DNA of 64,000 bases from NCBI RefSeq assembly GCF_000803315.1, contig NZ_JRMH01000001.1:620001-684000 (forward strand), in the 5' to 3' direction. Position numbers and translations under genes: made by a program. The notes beneath the pieces are model-generated. The model worked only from the letters and a program-made list of their open reading frames with translations, did no database searches and was not told the origin of the DNA. This document shows positions 1-9,369 of the stretch, in pieces. The stretch comes from Pectobacterium actinidiae (GTDB lineage: Bacteria > Pseudomonadota > Gammaproteobacteria > Enterobacterales > Enterobacteriaceae). Each line of letters opens with the position of its first letter. The stretch's first letter is position 1.

Positions 1-472
1 CGATGAGATCCTGTTGAATAAGCTTATTGCTCCGATCCAGCTTGCCGCTCGTTCCGTCCATGCAATAGCCTTTTTCGGTAATCGTCAGGGAAACGATGGC
101 GGTTTCTGGCGCGGCGAGTTTCTCAATAATGGCAGCAATGCCTTCTATTTTTGCATGTAACGATTCACACACGGCACCAACGACAATCGGCTGATTGCCC
201 GTCGCCGCTTTTTCCAACACGGTAAACAGGTGATCCTGCTGGCGTAGCGAATTGATCATGGTGTCGTCGCTGAACAGCACGACTTCACAAATTCCCCAGT
301 CTCCTCCCACCATATTCAGCACGCGATCGGTGAGCAGTGCCTGATGAGCGCGATGAAAAGCACCGAAACCGATATGGACGATGCGCGGCTTCAGGGCCTT
401 ACGATCGTAGTAGGGAAATTGGACGCTGGCAGGCAATTCGCAGGTAGCGATATTTTTTATTTTATCAGTCAT
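1..472 (-). CDS. Mannitol dehydrogenase family oxidoreductase (fructuronate/mannonate-type), 3' part outside window
   Basis: About 157 N-terminal codons are present; the gene runs off the left edge. The ATG at 472 starts a protein with PRIVHIGFGAFHRAHQA, a glycine-rich dinucleotide-binding motif near residue 32, followed by DWGICEV and the strongly conserved VSLTITEKGYC segment near residue 125. These match long-chain polyol dehydrogenases such as UxuB (fructuronate reductase) and relatives acting on mannitol, arabinitol or altronate. The substrate cannot be chosen from this half alone. It is divergent from the metY-like gene at 791, with about 320 bp between them. Family assignment is firm, exact reaction is not. 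Confidence 0.8.
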   Translation of the reverse strand, partial: MTDKIKNIATCELPASVQFPYYDRKALKPRIVHIGFGAFHRAHQALLTDRVLNMVGGDWGICEVVLFSDDTMINSLRQQDHLFTVLEKAATGNQPIVVGAVCESLHAKIEGIAAIIEKLAAPETAIVSLTITEKGYCMDGTSGKLDRSNKLIQQDLI

Positions 473-790
473 TTATTGCGCTTCGGGTGGGGGGTCATAA
501 TGTTAAAAGTAGCTGTGATTTGCAGGCGGTGCAATACGTTACATGCAGATAGGTTACGGGGCGCACGTTTTTTCTCTGAGCAAATTTTATCGTTTTTTCA
601 GATTCTGTTCAGCGATGGATCTCGGTTGTGTGAGGGCGCTTCAGCGTAATAATGTAACGCTGAAATTTAGTCTTGTTTTTACTAACTTATCTCCATTTCT
701 TCTACACCATCAAGTGCTTTTCCCGATCGCTGTCTGCTATTTTGTCTGGATATTCTCTTCACTCCAACGATCAACAAAAAGGTCCGTAAG
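473..790. other. Intergenic region between divergent genes
   Basis: This stretch must hold the promoters of the divergent oxidoreductase and the metY-like gene. It is AT-richer than its flanks. I see no clear MetJ box array, riboswitch fold or palindromic operator. Two overlapping plus-strand open frames cross it, but both lack a ribosome-binding site and family resemblance, so I do not call them. Confidence 0.4.
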
Positions 791-2071
791 ATGAAACTTG
801 AATCCCTCGCGCTACATCATGGTTATGAATCTGAAGCGACAACGAAATCCGCTGCCGTGCCGATTTACCAGACGACCTCTTACACATTTGACGATACGCA
901 ACACGGTGCCGATTTGTTTGATCTTAAGGTGGCGGGCAATATCTATAGCCGTATCATGAACCCGACGAACGCGGGGCTGGAGCAGCGGCTTGCGGCTATT
1001 GAGGGCGGCATTGGCGCGCTGGTGCTTTCATCTGGTATGGCGGCGATTACCTATTCCCTTCAGGCGCTCACGCAGGTTGGGGACAATATCGTCAGCACCA
1101 GCCAGCTGTATGGCGGCACCTATAACCTGTTTGCCCACACTCTGCCGCGTCAGGGGGTTGAGGTGCGGATGTCCTCTTTCGATGACTTTACGACGCTGGA
1201 ATCGCTGATTGATGACCGCACTCGCGCCGTCTTTTGTGAATCGATAGGGAATCCGGCGGGAAATATCGTCGATATTGCTAAAATCGCGGAGATTGCGCAT
1301 CGCCACGGCGTTCCGGTGATTGTTGATAATACGGTAGCGACGCCCGTGCTGTGCCGACCTTTTGAGCACGGCGCAGATATCGTCGTCCATTCACTGACCA
1401 AATATATCGGCGGTCATGGCACTACCATCGGCGGCGCGATTATCGATTCTGGCAAGTTTGACTGGGTTGCGAATAAAGCGCGTTTCCCGTTACTGAATGA
1501 GCCCGATCCTTCTTACCACGGCGTGGTGTATACCGAGGCTTTCGGCCCGGCGGCTTATATTGGACGCTGCCGCGTGGTGCCGCTGCGCAATACCGGCGCG
1601 GCGCTTTCTCCGCACAGTACGTTCTTGCTGTTGCAGGGGCTGGAAACGCTCAGTCTACGCATCGAACGCCATTGCAGTAATGCCGAAGCGCTGGCTGGCT
1701 ATCTGAATCAGCATCCGCTGGTGACCTGGGTGAACTATGGCGCGTTGCCGGATAGCCCCTATAAAGCCAACTGCGACAAAATTACCTCGGGTAAAGCGTC
1801 TGGGATTATCAGTTTTGGCATTAAAGGCGGGAAAGCATCGGGAGGACATTTTATTGATGCGCTGAAGATGATCTTACGACTGGTGAATATTGGCGATGCT
1901 AAATCGCTTGCGTGCCATCCGGCAAGTACCACGCATCGGCAGTTAAATGCGGAAGAGCTGGCGAAAGCAGGAGTGAGTGAAGATTTGGTCAGAATTTCGG
2001 TCGGCATTGAGCATATTGACGACATCATCGCTGATGTGGCGCAGGCGCTGGAAGCCTCACAGAACAAGTAA
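791..2071 (+). CDS. O-acetylhomoserine aminocarboxypropyltransferase / cysteine synthase family (PLP enzyme)
   Basis: A 426-residue Cys/Met-metabolism PLP enzyme of fold type I. Visible marks are the SRIMNPTNAGLEQRLAAIEGG segment near residue 53, the SSGMAAI phosphate-binding turn, the D178-N179 pair in VIVDNTVATP, and the Schiff-base lysine in HSLTKYIGGHG near residue 204. Length and the extended FPLLNEPDPSYHGVVY insertion match O-acetylhomoserine sulfhydrylase (MetY type) better than MetB or MetC, which are about 40 residues shorter. It would make homocysteine from O-acetylhomoserine and sulfide in the cytoplasm. Enterobacteria usually use O-succinylhomoserine with MetB/MetC, so this is an alternative or recycling route. 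It appears monocistronic, with a hairpin just downstream. Confidence 0.85.
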   Translation: MKLESLALHHGYESEATTKSAAVPIYQTTSYTFDDTQHGADLFDLKVAGNIYSRIMNPTNAGLEQRLAAIEGGIGALVLSSGMAAITYSLQALTQVGDNIVSTSQLYGGTYNLFAHTLPRQGVEVRMSSFDDFTTLESLIDDRTRAVFCESIGNPAGNIVDIAKIAEIAHRHGVPVIVDNTVATPVLCRPFEHGADIVVHSLTKYIGGHGTTIGGAIIDSGKFDWVANKARFPLLNEPDPSYHGVVYTEAFGPAAYIGRCRVVPLRNTGAALSPHSTFLLLQGLETLSLRIERHCSNAEALAGYLNQHPLVTWVNYGALPDSPYKANCDKITSGKASGIISFGIKGGKASGGHFIDALKMILRLVNIGDAKSLACHPASTTHRQLNAEELAKAGVSEDLVRISVGIEHIDDIIADVAQALEASQNK

Positions 2072-2089
2072 ACGATAGGGACAGTAGAT

Positions 2090-2126
2090 AAACGCGTTGG
2101 AAACCGGTTCGGGTTTCCAACGCGCC
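2090..2126. terminator. Hairpin between convergent metY-like and L,D-transpeptidase genes
   Basis: Inverted repeat with arms GCGTTGGAAACC and GGTTTCCAACGC around a short loop, placed just after the stop at 2071 and before the convergent stop at 2135. No strong T run is seen on either side, so it may stop both transcripts weakly or protect 3' ends. Confidence 0.6.
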
Positions 2127-2134
2127 ATAGGCGA

Positions 2135-3202
2135 TTACGAACGGTTAGCGTCGGCTGCGGTCGTCGTCTGTGCTTCAACTGGTGCAGCATTTTGCACGGC
2201 ATTGAGGCTATCTTGCGGCTGTGCTTCTGGTGCGGCAGGCGCAGCAACAGATTCAACCGGAATGGCCGGCGTGGCTTGTTCGATCAGACCATTGATTTTG
2301 GTCGGCATACCAGAACGTCTCTGGATTGCCTGATCGACTTCGCTGGTGTTCACGCTGGCATCGGCCAAGACTTTGCTCACTTTTGGCGTCATGCTGATCG
2401 GTGCCGGAGAATCAGAATGGAATTCTTCTACCGTGCGAGACAGCGGATTGTGAACTTCAACATAGCGTGAACCATCTGGCTCAATGGTGGCTTTCACTGG
2501 CTCATTGATGAACTGAACGCGAGTACCGACCGGAACGTTGTTGAACAGATACTTGATATCATCGGCGCGCAGACGGACACAGCCGTGGCTGACGCGCAGG
2601 CCAATACCGAAGTTGGCATTGGTGCCGTGGATCGCGTACAGGTTACCGATGTACAGCGCGTACAGCCCCATTGGGTTATCTGGGCCTGCTGGGAAAACTT
2701 TTTGCAGGGTTTCACCGCGTGCCGCATATTCTGCGTGCATTTTCGCGGTTGGCGTCCAGGTTGGGCCCGCTTTCTTGCGCTGAACGGATGTTGTCCAGTT
2801 AATCGGCGTATCTTTACCTAACTCACCAATTCCGATTGGCAGCACGACCACGGTCTTGGAGCCTTTCGGGTAGTAGTACAGACGCATTTCTGCGCTGTTG
2901 ATGACAATGCCTTCACGCGGTGCATCTGGCAGAATCAACTGATGAGGAATGACCATTTTGCTGCCGGGAATAGGCAGGTAAACGTCCGCATCTGGATTGG
3001 CTTCCATCATGTTGCTCAGACCCATTTGGAACTGTGCTGCAAAATGTTCCAACGGCTGTGTGCTATCTTCCGGTACGGTGATTTCGATGTTCTCGCCTAC
3101 CAGTCGGCTGTTAGCCGCAGGCAGAGGATAAACAACGGCAAAAGCGGCCTGGCTGAACGCGGCGGCTGCAAGAACTAAAGTAAAGATCGCGCGAATACTC
3201 AT
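2135..3202 (-). CDS. L,D-transpeptidase (ErfK/YbiS/YcfS/YnhG family), exported
   Basis: A 355-residue periplasmic enzyme. The start at 3202 gives a signal peptide ([16 protein letters not shown], cleavage expected after AFA near residue 22); an upstream extension to 3337 would bury it and is rejected. A LysM-like region (residues 25-90) precedes the YkuD catalytic domain, with the hallmark IHGTN...[14 protein letters not shown], where Cys and His are catalytic. About 80 C-terminal residues are rich in Ala, Pro and Gln and of low complexity, longer than in E. coli ErfK/YbiS. Family members attach Braun lipoprotein to meso-DAP or form 3-3 cross-links. Which of these it does is not decided by sequence. 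Confidence 0.88.
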   Translation of the reverse strand: MSIRAIFTLVLAAAAFSQAAFAVVYPLPAANSRLVGENIEITVPEDSTQPLEHFAAQFQMGLSNMMEANPDADVYLPIPGSKMVIPHQLILPDAPREGIVINSAEMRLYYYPKGSKTVVVLPIGIGELGKDTPINWTTSVQRKKAGPTWTPTAKMHAEYAARGETLQKVFPAGPDNPMGLYALYIGNLYAIHGTNANFGIGLRVSHGCVRLRADDIKYLFNNVPVGTRVQFINEPVKATIEPDGSRYVEVHNPLSRTVEEFHSDSPAPISMTPKVSKVLADASVNTSEVDQAIQRRSGMPTKINGLIEQATPAIPVESVAAPAAPEAQPQDSLNAVQNAAPVEAQTTTAADANRS

Positions 3203-3388
3203 TTTCGTTTCTTTATTTGAGTGGTAAATGCACCCCCCCGAATCAGGAGGCTGGTCTGCTAGGGTCGCAATGACGACCGGATGCGCATTATATGTGCAGA
3301 AGGGCCTCCGAGGGAAACAACATGTGTAACTAATCACACTTTTTGGCGTCCGAATGAGATGAGGAAGCTGCGTAGAGTGAACTGCAAC

Positions 3389-4186
3389 TCAATTTTCCCC
3401 GTCTAACGTGGGTTTGTTAAAACGGCGATTAGCCAGTACTGGAAGAATCTGACGGGCATACGCCAGTCGTTCTGGGTCGATATCGGCATAGAGAAGAGCC
3501 GGTGTTTCCGGTGCCTGAACCACGACAACGCCTAAAGGATCGACCACCATGCTGTTGCCGATATTTTTGACGCCGCATTCGCCAACGGCAACGAGATAAG
3601 TGGTGTTTTCCAGCGCTCTGGCGCGCACCAGCAACTCCCAATGTGCTTCTTTCAGCGGCCCCTTAATCCAGGCTGACGGGAGAACGAGGACATCCGCGCC
3701 GTCCAGTACCAACCTGCGTGCAAGCTCAGGGAAGCGGATGTCATAGCAGGTCATCAGCCCGACGTTAAGCCCAGCGATGGTCAACAGCGGTGGAACGTCT
3801 TCGCCTGCCAGCACATTCTCCGATTCCTGTACGGAAAACGCATCGTACAGATGCAGCTTCCGGTATTGCGCGACGATCTCGCCGTTGCGCAGTGCCAGCA
3901 GCGTATTCCAGACTTTCCCTTCGCCGTTTGGGATATGCACACACAGCAGCGTCGTCAGATCGCTGCCTTTACTGGCTTCCAGCAGGTGTGAAATAAACGG
4001 GCCATCAAGCGGCTGAGCAGCGGTAAGCACCATGTTGGGATTGGTGATATCGCGAGCCAGCACACCTTCAGGCAGCACCAGCAGGTCGGCACCGTTTTGC
4101 TGGGCTGCCGACATAAATTCAGTGATGGTTGTGGCGTTTTGCTGCCACTCACGGTCAACGGCGAATTGTCCCAGTGCGACTTTCAT
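3389..4186 (-). CDS. Nitrilase-superfamily amidase, YbeM / deaminated glutathione amidase-like
   Basis: 265 residues from the ATG at 4186, which is preceded by AAGGAAC at good spacing; an upstream start at 4207 is less likely. The catalytic triad of carbon-nitrogen hydrolases is visible: Glu in LPEGV near residue 40, Lys in YRKLHLYD near 110, and Cys in MTCYDIRFPEL near 145. The FPEL and RARALEN segments fit the Nit1/YbeM clade, which hydrolyses deaminated glutathione, a metabolite-repair reaction. It lies 17 bp downstream of cybB on the same strand and is probably cotranscribed, with no evident functional link. Confidence 0.85.
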   Translation of the reverse strand: MKVALGQFAVDREWQQNATTITEFMSAAQQNGADLLVLPEGVLARDITNPNMVLTAAQPLDGPFISHLLEASKGSDLTTLLCVHIPNGEGKVWNTLLALRNGEIVAQYRKLHLYDAFSVQESENVLAGEDVPPLLTIAGLNVGLMTCYDIRFPELARRLVLDGADVLVLPSAWIKGPLKEAHWELLVRARALENTTYLVAVGECGVKNIGNSMVVDPLGVVVVQAPETPALLYADIDPERLAYARQILPVLANRRFNKPTLDGEN

Positions 4187-4203
4187 ACTTGTTCCTTCGT
4201 GGC

Positions 4204-4743
4204 TCAATTATCGCGCTTGGCTGGCATCATGCGCAGCAGCGTGTTGTCTTTCATGACATAGTGGTGGAACAGGGCAGCGGCGGTGTGCAGAGCAATGAGC
4301 CAGTACCCTAGCGGTGCCAGCGTTTCATGCCAGCCAATCAGCGTTTCAGCCAGGTCAAAATTCGGCGTAGCGGATGTTGGCATACCGATCCCAAAAAGCA
4401 TCCAGTCCCGACCGCTGTAATAGCGTGAGGCAACGCCCAGAATCGGCAGCGTGATAAACAGGAGATAAATAACGGCGTGGGTAAGTGAGCCCAGCGCACT
4501 TTGCCAACGTGACGGCGCTGGCGTAATGGCGGGTGAGGTATGGCGATGGCGTAGGAATAAGCGAGCCAGCATAAGAACCAGTATGGCTACGCCGCAGCTA
4601 AAGTGTGTCACGATCATCACGGTGCGCAGCAGCGAGCCGCGTTCAGCAAATCCGCGTAGCTCTATGGTGGCATAGGTCACAACGAGCAACAGAAAAACCA
4701 GCCAGTGCAATGCAATCTGCGATGGTGCGAACTTTCCTTTCAT
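4204..4743 (-). CDS. cybB: Cytochrome b561
   Basis: 179-residue integral membrane di-heme protein. Four hydrophobic helices are visible (about 10-27, 40-60, 88-105, 143-165). Histidines that could ligate heme are in LHWLVF, THFSCG, and the C-terminal WHETLAPLGYWLIALHTAAALFHH. This matches the bacterial CybB/YodB family, which passes electrons from quinol, in some members to superoxide. It is the first gene of a two-gene unit with the amidase at 3389-4186. Confidence 0.88.
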   Translation of the reverse strand: MKGKFAPSQIALHWLVFLLLVVTYATIELRGFAERGSLLRTVMIVTHFSCGVAILVLMLARLFLRHRHTSPAITPAPSRWQSALGSLTHAVIYLLFITLPILGVASRYYSGRDWMLFGIGMPTSATPNFDLAETLIGWHETLAPLGYWLIALHTAAALFHHYVMKDNTLLRMMPAKRDN

Positions 4744-4914
4744 GTTTCGTCCTCTGCGACGTTAAGAGCGGTTTTACACCGTAACGAGCGAATAATCTTA
4801 TAAAGTATAGGGTAACTCGTTTCTTGTCAGCCCATCTTTACCGTGCCTGACAAACTGGGTTATCGACGCTGGATGCTTCGGTATTCAACCTTGTTCGGAT
4901 AGAGAAAGACGCCA

Positions 4915-4940
4915 ATGAAAAACCGGCCGAAGCCGGTTTG
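4915..4940 (-). terminator. Rho-independent terminator of nifJ
   Basis: On the minus strand the sequence forms an AACCGGC / GCCGGTT stem with a short loop followed by a T run, about 12 nt after the nifJ stop codon. Confidence 0.85.
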
Positions 4941-4951
4941 GAGGGAGGTGG

Positions 4952-7900
4952 TTATTCCTGCGGGTTTTTCTCTGCCTTGCCTGCCATCATGGTCAGGAAA
5001 TCAAAGCGGCGGCGCAGATCCAGTTCTGCTTCTTCATAGAGCTGCGCAGTTTCCTCCGGCATCATGCTATTCAGGCGGCGGAAGCGTTGCTCTTTCATCA
5101 GCGTTTCGCTCAGGCTGTTGGATGGCGGACGAGAATCCGTCACCAGCGCGGCTTTCCCTTCCTCGGCGCGGCGTGGGTCGAAGCGGTAGAGCGGCCAGAA
5201 GCCGGTTGCCGTTAATTGACGCATCTGATCGTGGCTGAATGCCAGATCGTAGCCATGCTCTTCACACGGGCTGTACGCGATAATCAGCGACGGACCCGGC
5301 CAGGCTTCGGCTTCCTGAATCGCTTTCACCGTTTGGTTTAACTGTGCGCCCAGTGAGATCTGCGCGACATACACATGGCCGTACATCATGACGTTGATGC
5401 CGAGATCTTTACGCGCTTTGCGTTTGCCTTTCTCGCCAAACTTGGTGACGGCGCCCAGCGGTGTTGCTTTGGACTGCTGTCCACCGGTGTTGGAATAACA
5501 CTGGGTATCCAGCACCAGCACGTTGACGTTTTCGCTCAGGCTCATGACGTGATCCAGCCCGCCGTAGCCGATGTCGTACGCCCAGCCGTCACCGCCGATA
5601 AGCCAGATGGATTTATCGACAAAGTGGTCGGCTTCGCTCGCCAGCAGCTTGGCGTCAGTGTCATTGATGGCGGCCAGCAATCCACGTAGCTGTTCAATCT
5701 GCTGACGGCGCAGATCGGGCGCAATAGACTCTTCCTGCAACGCGTTAACCAGATCCGGCGGCAGTTGCGGTGCCAGCTTGTTGAGCAGGCGCACGGCACG
5801 CTGACGGTGCTGATCGACACTCAGGCGGAAGCCCAGACCGAATTCGGCATTATCCTCGAACAGTGAGTTAGCCCAGGCCGGGCCGCGACCGTTGGCATCT
5901 GTCGTCCACGGCGTCGTAGGCAGGTTACCGCCATAAATAGACGAACAACCTGTCGCATTCGCGACCAGCAGGCGATCGCCATAGAGCTGCGTCAACAGCT
6001 TGATGTACGGGGTTTCGCCACAGCCGGAGCAGGCACCGGAGTATTCGAACAGCGGCGAAATCAGCTGAGAAGTACGGATATCGATACGTTCCAGCGTGGA
6101 TTTGTCGATTTCCGGCAGTTGCAGGAAGAAATCGAAATTCTCTTTTTCCGCTGTCAGATTATCCAGACGGGATTCCATATTGATGGCTTTGATTTCTGGG
6201 TTCTGACGGTCTTTGGCTGGACAGACTTCCACACACAAATTGCAGCCGGTGCAGTCTTCAGGGGCGACCTGCAACACGTATTTCTGACCGCGCATATCGC
6301 GCGCTTTCACATCCAGAGATTGCAGCGAGGCTGGTGCATTTTCCATTGCGTCTGGCTGAACGACTTTGGCGCGGATAGCCGAGTGCGGGCAGGCGGCAAC
6401 ACAGTGGTTACACTGCGTACAGAGCTGCGGCTGCCATAGCGGAATTTCTTCCGCAATATTGCGTTTTTCCCACTTGGTGGTACCAGTCGGCCAGGTGCCA
6501 TCGGGCGGCAGGGCAGAAACGGGCAGCGTATCGCCCAAACCTGCCAGCATCGCGGCCGTGACGGTCTTGACGAAATCGGGTGCCGCGTCGGAAACCACCG
6601 GCGGCCACCGTGGGCTGTCTGGGTTGACGGCTTCCAGTTGCACCTCGGCCAGCGCTTCCAGTGTGGCGCTCAGCGCCTGCCAGTTGCGCTCAACCAGCTC
6701 CTGACCTTTACTGCCGTAGCTCTTCGCGATAGCAGTACGCAGTTTTTCTACCGCTACATCGGCTGGCAGAATCTGTGACAGGTGGAAGAACGCCATCTGC
6801 ATGACGGTATTAATACGCGCGCCCAGATGACACTCGCGGGCAATCTTGGCGGCATTGATGCAATAAACGCGGGCGTTGCGCTGATTCAGCCCTGCCTGTA
6901 CTTCCTGTGGTAAACGGTGCCACAGATCGTCGCTGGTATACGGCGAGTTGATCAGGAAAACGCCGCCGGGCTTCAGCCGTTCGACCATGCTGTACTTGTC
7001 GATAAACTGCCACTGATGGCAGGCGACGAAATCGGCCTGATCGATCAGGTAGGCTGCGTTGATCGGGTGTGGACCCACGCGCATGTGGGAAACGGTCAGG
7101 CTACCGGCTTTTTTCGAATCATAGACAAAGTAGCCTTGCACAAACATCGGGGTGGTTTCACCGACGATTTTGATCGCGTTCTTGGTCGCAGAAACGGTGC
7201 CGTCACTGCCCAGACCGTAGAACAGCGCTTCGAGCGACGCGCTGCTGGGAAAATGCTGTTCCGGCAGTGGCAGAGACAGGTTGGTGACATCGTCATAAAT
7301 CCCGACAGTGAAGCGCGGTCGTGGGTTAGCAAGTGCTAACTCATTAAAGATCGCCTGTATGCACTGCGGGGTAAACTCTTTGGAAGACAGCCCGTAACGA
7401 CCACCAATCACCCGTGGCATAAGTGAACGCTCACCTGCGGAGAACGCCTCGGCCAGCGCGGTCATTACATCGAGATACAGCGGTTCTGCCAGCGCACCCG
7501 GTTCTTTCGTGCGGTCCAGCACCGCGATGCTCTTCGCCGTTTGTGGAATGACGGCCAGCAGATGCTTGGCAGAGAACGGACGGTACAGGCGAATTTTCAC
7601 CACGCCGACTTTCTCGCCGCGCGTCAGCAGCGTATCGATCACTTCTTCGCAGGTGCCGACGCCAGAACCCATCAGGACGACGATTTTGGTCGCTTCTGGG
7701 TGGCCGTAGTATTCAAACGGCTGATACTGACGCCCTGTGGCCGCGGCGAAATCTTTCATCGTCTGCTCAACGTGCTCATACGCCGCGTCATACCAACGGT
7801 TGGTGGCTTCACGCGCCTGGAAGAAGGTATCTGGGTTCGAGGCGGTACCACGAATCACCGGGCGTTCCGGTGTGAGCGCTCGCTCACGGTGTGCATCAAT

Positions 7901-8485
7901 GGATTTCTGTGGCAGAAGCTGACGGATGACGTCATCGCTCAGCGGCTCAATCTTATTGATTTCGTGTGAGGTACGGAAACCGTCGAAGAAATGGATAAAC
8001 GGCAGGCGGCTGTTCAGACTGGCGATTTGCGAGATCAGCGCAAAGTCCTGTGCTTCCTGCACATTGCTGGCGCACAGCATGGCACACCCCGTCTGGCGCA
8101 CCGCCATGACGTCCGAATGATCGCAGAAGATGGAAAGCGCATGCGTCGCAACCGTACGGGCAGCGACATGCAGGACGAACGGGGTTAGCTCACCGGCCAG
8201 CTTATACAGCGTGGGGATCATCAGCAGCAGACCCTGCGATGAGGTAAACGTGGTGGCGAGTGTACCCGTCTGCAATGCGCCGTGGACGGTAGCGATCGCG
8301 CCGCCTTCCGATTGCATTTCAACAACGCGGGGCGTATCTCCCCATATATTCAGCCCACCGTCGCTAGACCAGGCGGCCGCGTGTTCAGCCATGCTGGAAC
8401 TGGGAGTAATCGGGTAGATGGCGATGACTTCATTGCTTCGCCAAGCCACAGAAGCGACTGCGTTATTACCGTCGGTGGTGATCAT
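4952..8485 (-). CDS. nifJ: Pyruvate:flavodoxin/ferredoxin oxidoreductase
   Basis: A complete single-chain PFOR of 1177 residues, the family's usual length. Domain order from the N terminus: pyruvate-binding domain with IYPITPSSSMAEHAA near residue 25, the gamma domain, two [4Fe-4S] clusters (CTQCNHCVAACPHS and CTGCNLCVEVCP, about residues 690-755), then the TPP domain with CSGCGETP and NATGCSSIYGGN supplying the proximal cluster cysteines, and a C-terminal Cys near CYSNTGGQQS. It decarboxylates pyruvate to acetyl-CoA and reduces flavodoxin or ferredoxin. The gene stands alone, with no nif genes nearby, so a role in redox or anaerobic metabolism like E. coli YdbK is likelier than nitrogen fixation. 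Confidence 0.95.
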   Translation of the reverse strand: MITTDGNNAVASVAWRSNEVIAIYPITPSSSMAEHAAAWSSDGGLNIWGDTPRVVEMQSEGGAIATVHGALQTGTLATTFTSSQGLLLMIPTLYKLAGELTPFVLHVAARTVATHALSIFCDHSDVMAVRQTGCAMLCASNVQEAQDFALISQIASLNSRLPFIHFFDGFRTSHEINKIEPLSDDVIRQLLPQKSIDAHRERALTPERPVIRGTASNPDTFFQAREATNRWYDAAYEHVEQTMKDFAAATGRQYQPFEYYGHPEATKIVVLMGSGVGTCEEVIDTLLTRGEKVGVVKIRLYRPFSAKHLLAVIPQTAKSIAVLDRTKEPGALAEPLYLDVMTALAEAFSAGERSLMPRVIGGRYGLSSKEFTPQCIQAIFNELALANPRPRFTVGIYDDVTNLSLPLPEQHFPSSASLEALFYGLGSDGTVSATKNAIKIVGETTPMFVQGYFVYDSKKAGSLTVSHMRVGPHPINAAYLIDQADFVACHQWQFIDKYSMVERLKPGGVFLINSPYTSDDLWHRLPQEVQAGLNQRNARVYCINAAKIARECHLGARINTVMQMAFFHLSQILPADVAVEKLRTAIAKSYGSKGQELVERNWQALSATLEALAEVQLEAVNPDSPRWPPVVSDAAPDFVKTVTAAMLAGLGDTLPVSALPPDGTWPTGTTKWEKRNIAEEIPLWQPQLCTQCNHCVAACPHSAIRAKVVQPDAMENAPASLQSLDVKARDMRGQKYVLQVAPEDCTGCNLCVEVCPAKDRQNPEIKAINMESRLDNLTAEKENFDFFLQLPEIDKSTLERIDIRTSQLISPLFEYSGACSGCGETPYIKLLTQLYGDRLLVANATGCSSIYGGNLPTTPWTTDANGRGPAWANSLFEDNAEFGLGFRLSVDQHRQRAVRLLNKLAPQLPPDLVNALQEESIAPDLRRQQIEQLRGLLAAINDTDAKLLASEADHFVDKSIWLIGGDGWAYDIGYGGLDHVMSLSENVNVLVLDTQCYSNTGGQQSKATPLGAVTKFGEKGKRKARKDLGINVMMYGHVYVAQISLGAQLNQTVKAIQEAEAWPGPSLIIAYSPCEEHGYDLAFSHDQMRQLTATGFWPLYRFDPRRAEEGKAALVTDSRPPSNSLSETLMKEQRFRRLNSMMPEETAQLYEEAELDLRRRFDFLTMMAGKAEKNPQE

Positions 8486-8870
8486 GACTTATAGCCTTAT
8501 TGCTCACTAAGCCTTTCATTTTTCATGGCCCTTTGGGGCGATGAAAATGATTAGGCATAAACGAAAATACGATTTTTATCGGAGGATTATCGCATTTCAG
8601 GAAAAAATAGGGTGGAACGATGTGTGCGGAGTTGTATCAAACTGTGTTTTATCCCCGTCACACTTCAAGCTGCATGTGCGTTGGCTTTCGTCTGAGGGAG
8701 AGCCTGAGTTTCCTAAAGTTGGACATATTATACACCGCTGAGCGGATTGATGTCTTTTTGTACCTATTGAAGGGTACCGATGCATGATTTTGTTTGCTCA
8801 TTAGTGCCATGACAGGTAGCGTGCTTATACTAAAATAACATTTTTAATGAATGTATGAAGGAACCGAACG
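8486..8870. other. Intergenic region with interspersed repeat
   Basis: This separates divergent nifJ and the gene at 8871. It contains a copy of the short interspersed repeat at 8651-8700. The rest is AT-rich and should contain both promoters. I could not identify a confident FNR or ArcA site by eye. Confidence 0.5.
8651..8700. repeat. Interspersed short repeat, copy 1
   Basis: Contains CCGTCACACTTCAAGCTGC followed by ATGTGCGTTGGCT. Related sequences occur at 27845-27887 and, inverted, at 43143-43179. All are intergenic. I recognise the core (cgtcataCTTCAAGCTGCatgtg) as a common intergenic repeat of Pectobacterium and relatives, but cannot measure its copy number here. Confidence 0.6.
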
Positions 8871-9296
8871 ATGGCAAATGATGAAATAAAAAATAAACTG
8901 GTTTCCGTACTGGCTTCACAACAGGCGCAGGGAAAAACGCCAGAACAGGCCGTCGAACACATCCTTCAGGCATTGGGTGGGCGAGCGGGCGATGTGTCCC
9001 GTATTTCAGTTTTGACATCGACATTAATTGCCGACGTGCTTTATACCGTGTATCAGGATGCGATAACACACCAGCAGATCGCGGTGATTTTACGCAAATT
9101 GGGTTACGCTGCTCGCGATATTGCCGTTGCATCACACGCCATCTACCCTCAGTTGACGGTTCAGGAAATAGCCCAACTTTTACAGAGCCCGGAGATTTAT
9201 CCAACGATCGATCGCACTGCGCTACTCGATGCGCTGACCTACGCAAAGTTTTCCACTGCGGAAAGCGAGCAGGCGGCTGACGATCTCGGCGTTTAA
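8871..9296 (+). CDS. Conserved-looking helical protein of unknown function
   Basis: 141 residues starting at an ATG preceded by GAAGGAACCGAACG. I do not recognise a family. The composition is Ala/Gln-rich with few aromatics, no signal peptide and no membrane segment, and the sequence reads as a row of short amphipathic helices separated by polar turns. Two regions look loosely repeated: TPEQAVEHILQALG near 22-35 and TVQEIAQLLQSP near 99-110, suggesting a helical-repeat or DNA-binding-like fold. It stands alone between divergent nifJ and the convergent LysR gene. Codon use resembles its neighbours, so it is probably a resident gene. Confidence 0.65.
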   Translation: MANDEIKNKLVSVLASQQAQGKTPEQAVEHILQALGGRAGDVSRISVLTSTLIADVLYTVYQDAITHQQIAVILRKLGYAARDIAVASHAIYPQLTVQEIAQLLQSPEIYPTIDRTALLDALTYAKFSTAESEQAADDLGV

Positions 9297-9369
9297 TACC
9301 AGAACAATTTGCTACCGGAACAGAACCGAAAATCAGACAGTCAGGCTTGTGATTTTCCTATCGCCGCTA

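Noticed and set aside
344-794. Two overlapping plus-strand open frames upstream of the metY-like gene
   Set aside because: They overlap the real oxidoreductase gene or its promoter, lack ribosome-binding sites and have no family-like features.
4952-8485. Link of nifJ to nitrogen fixation
   Set aside because: No nif genes are nearby and the protein matches the general enterobacterial PFOR.
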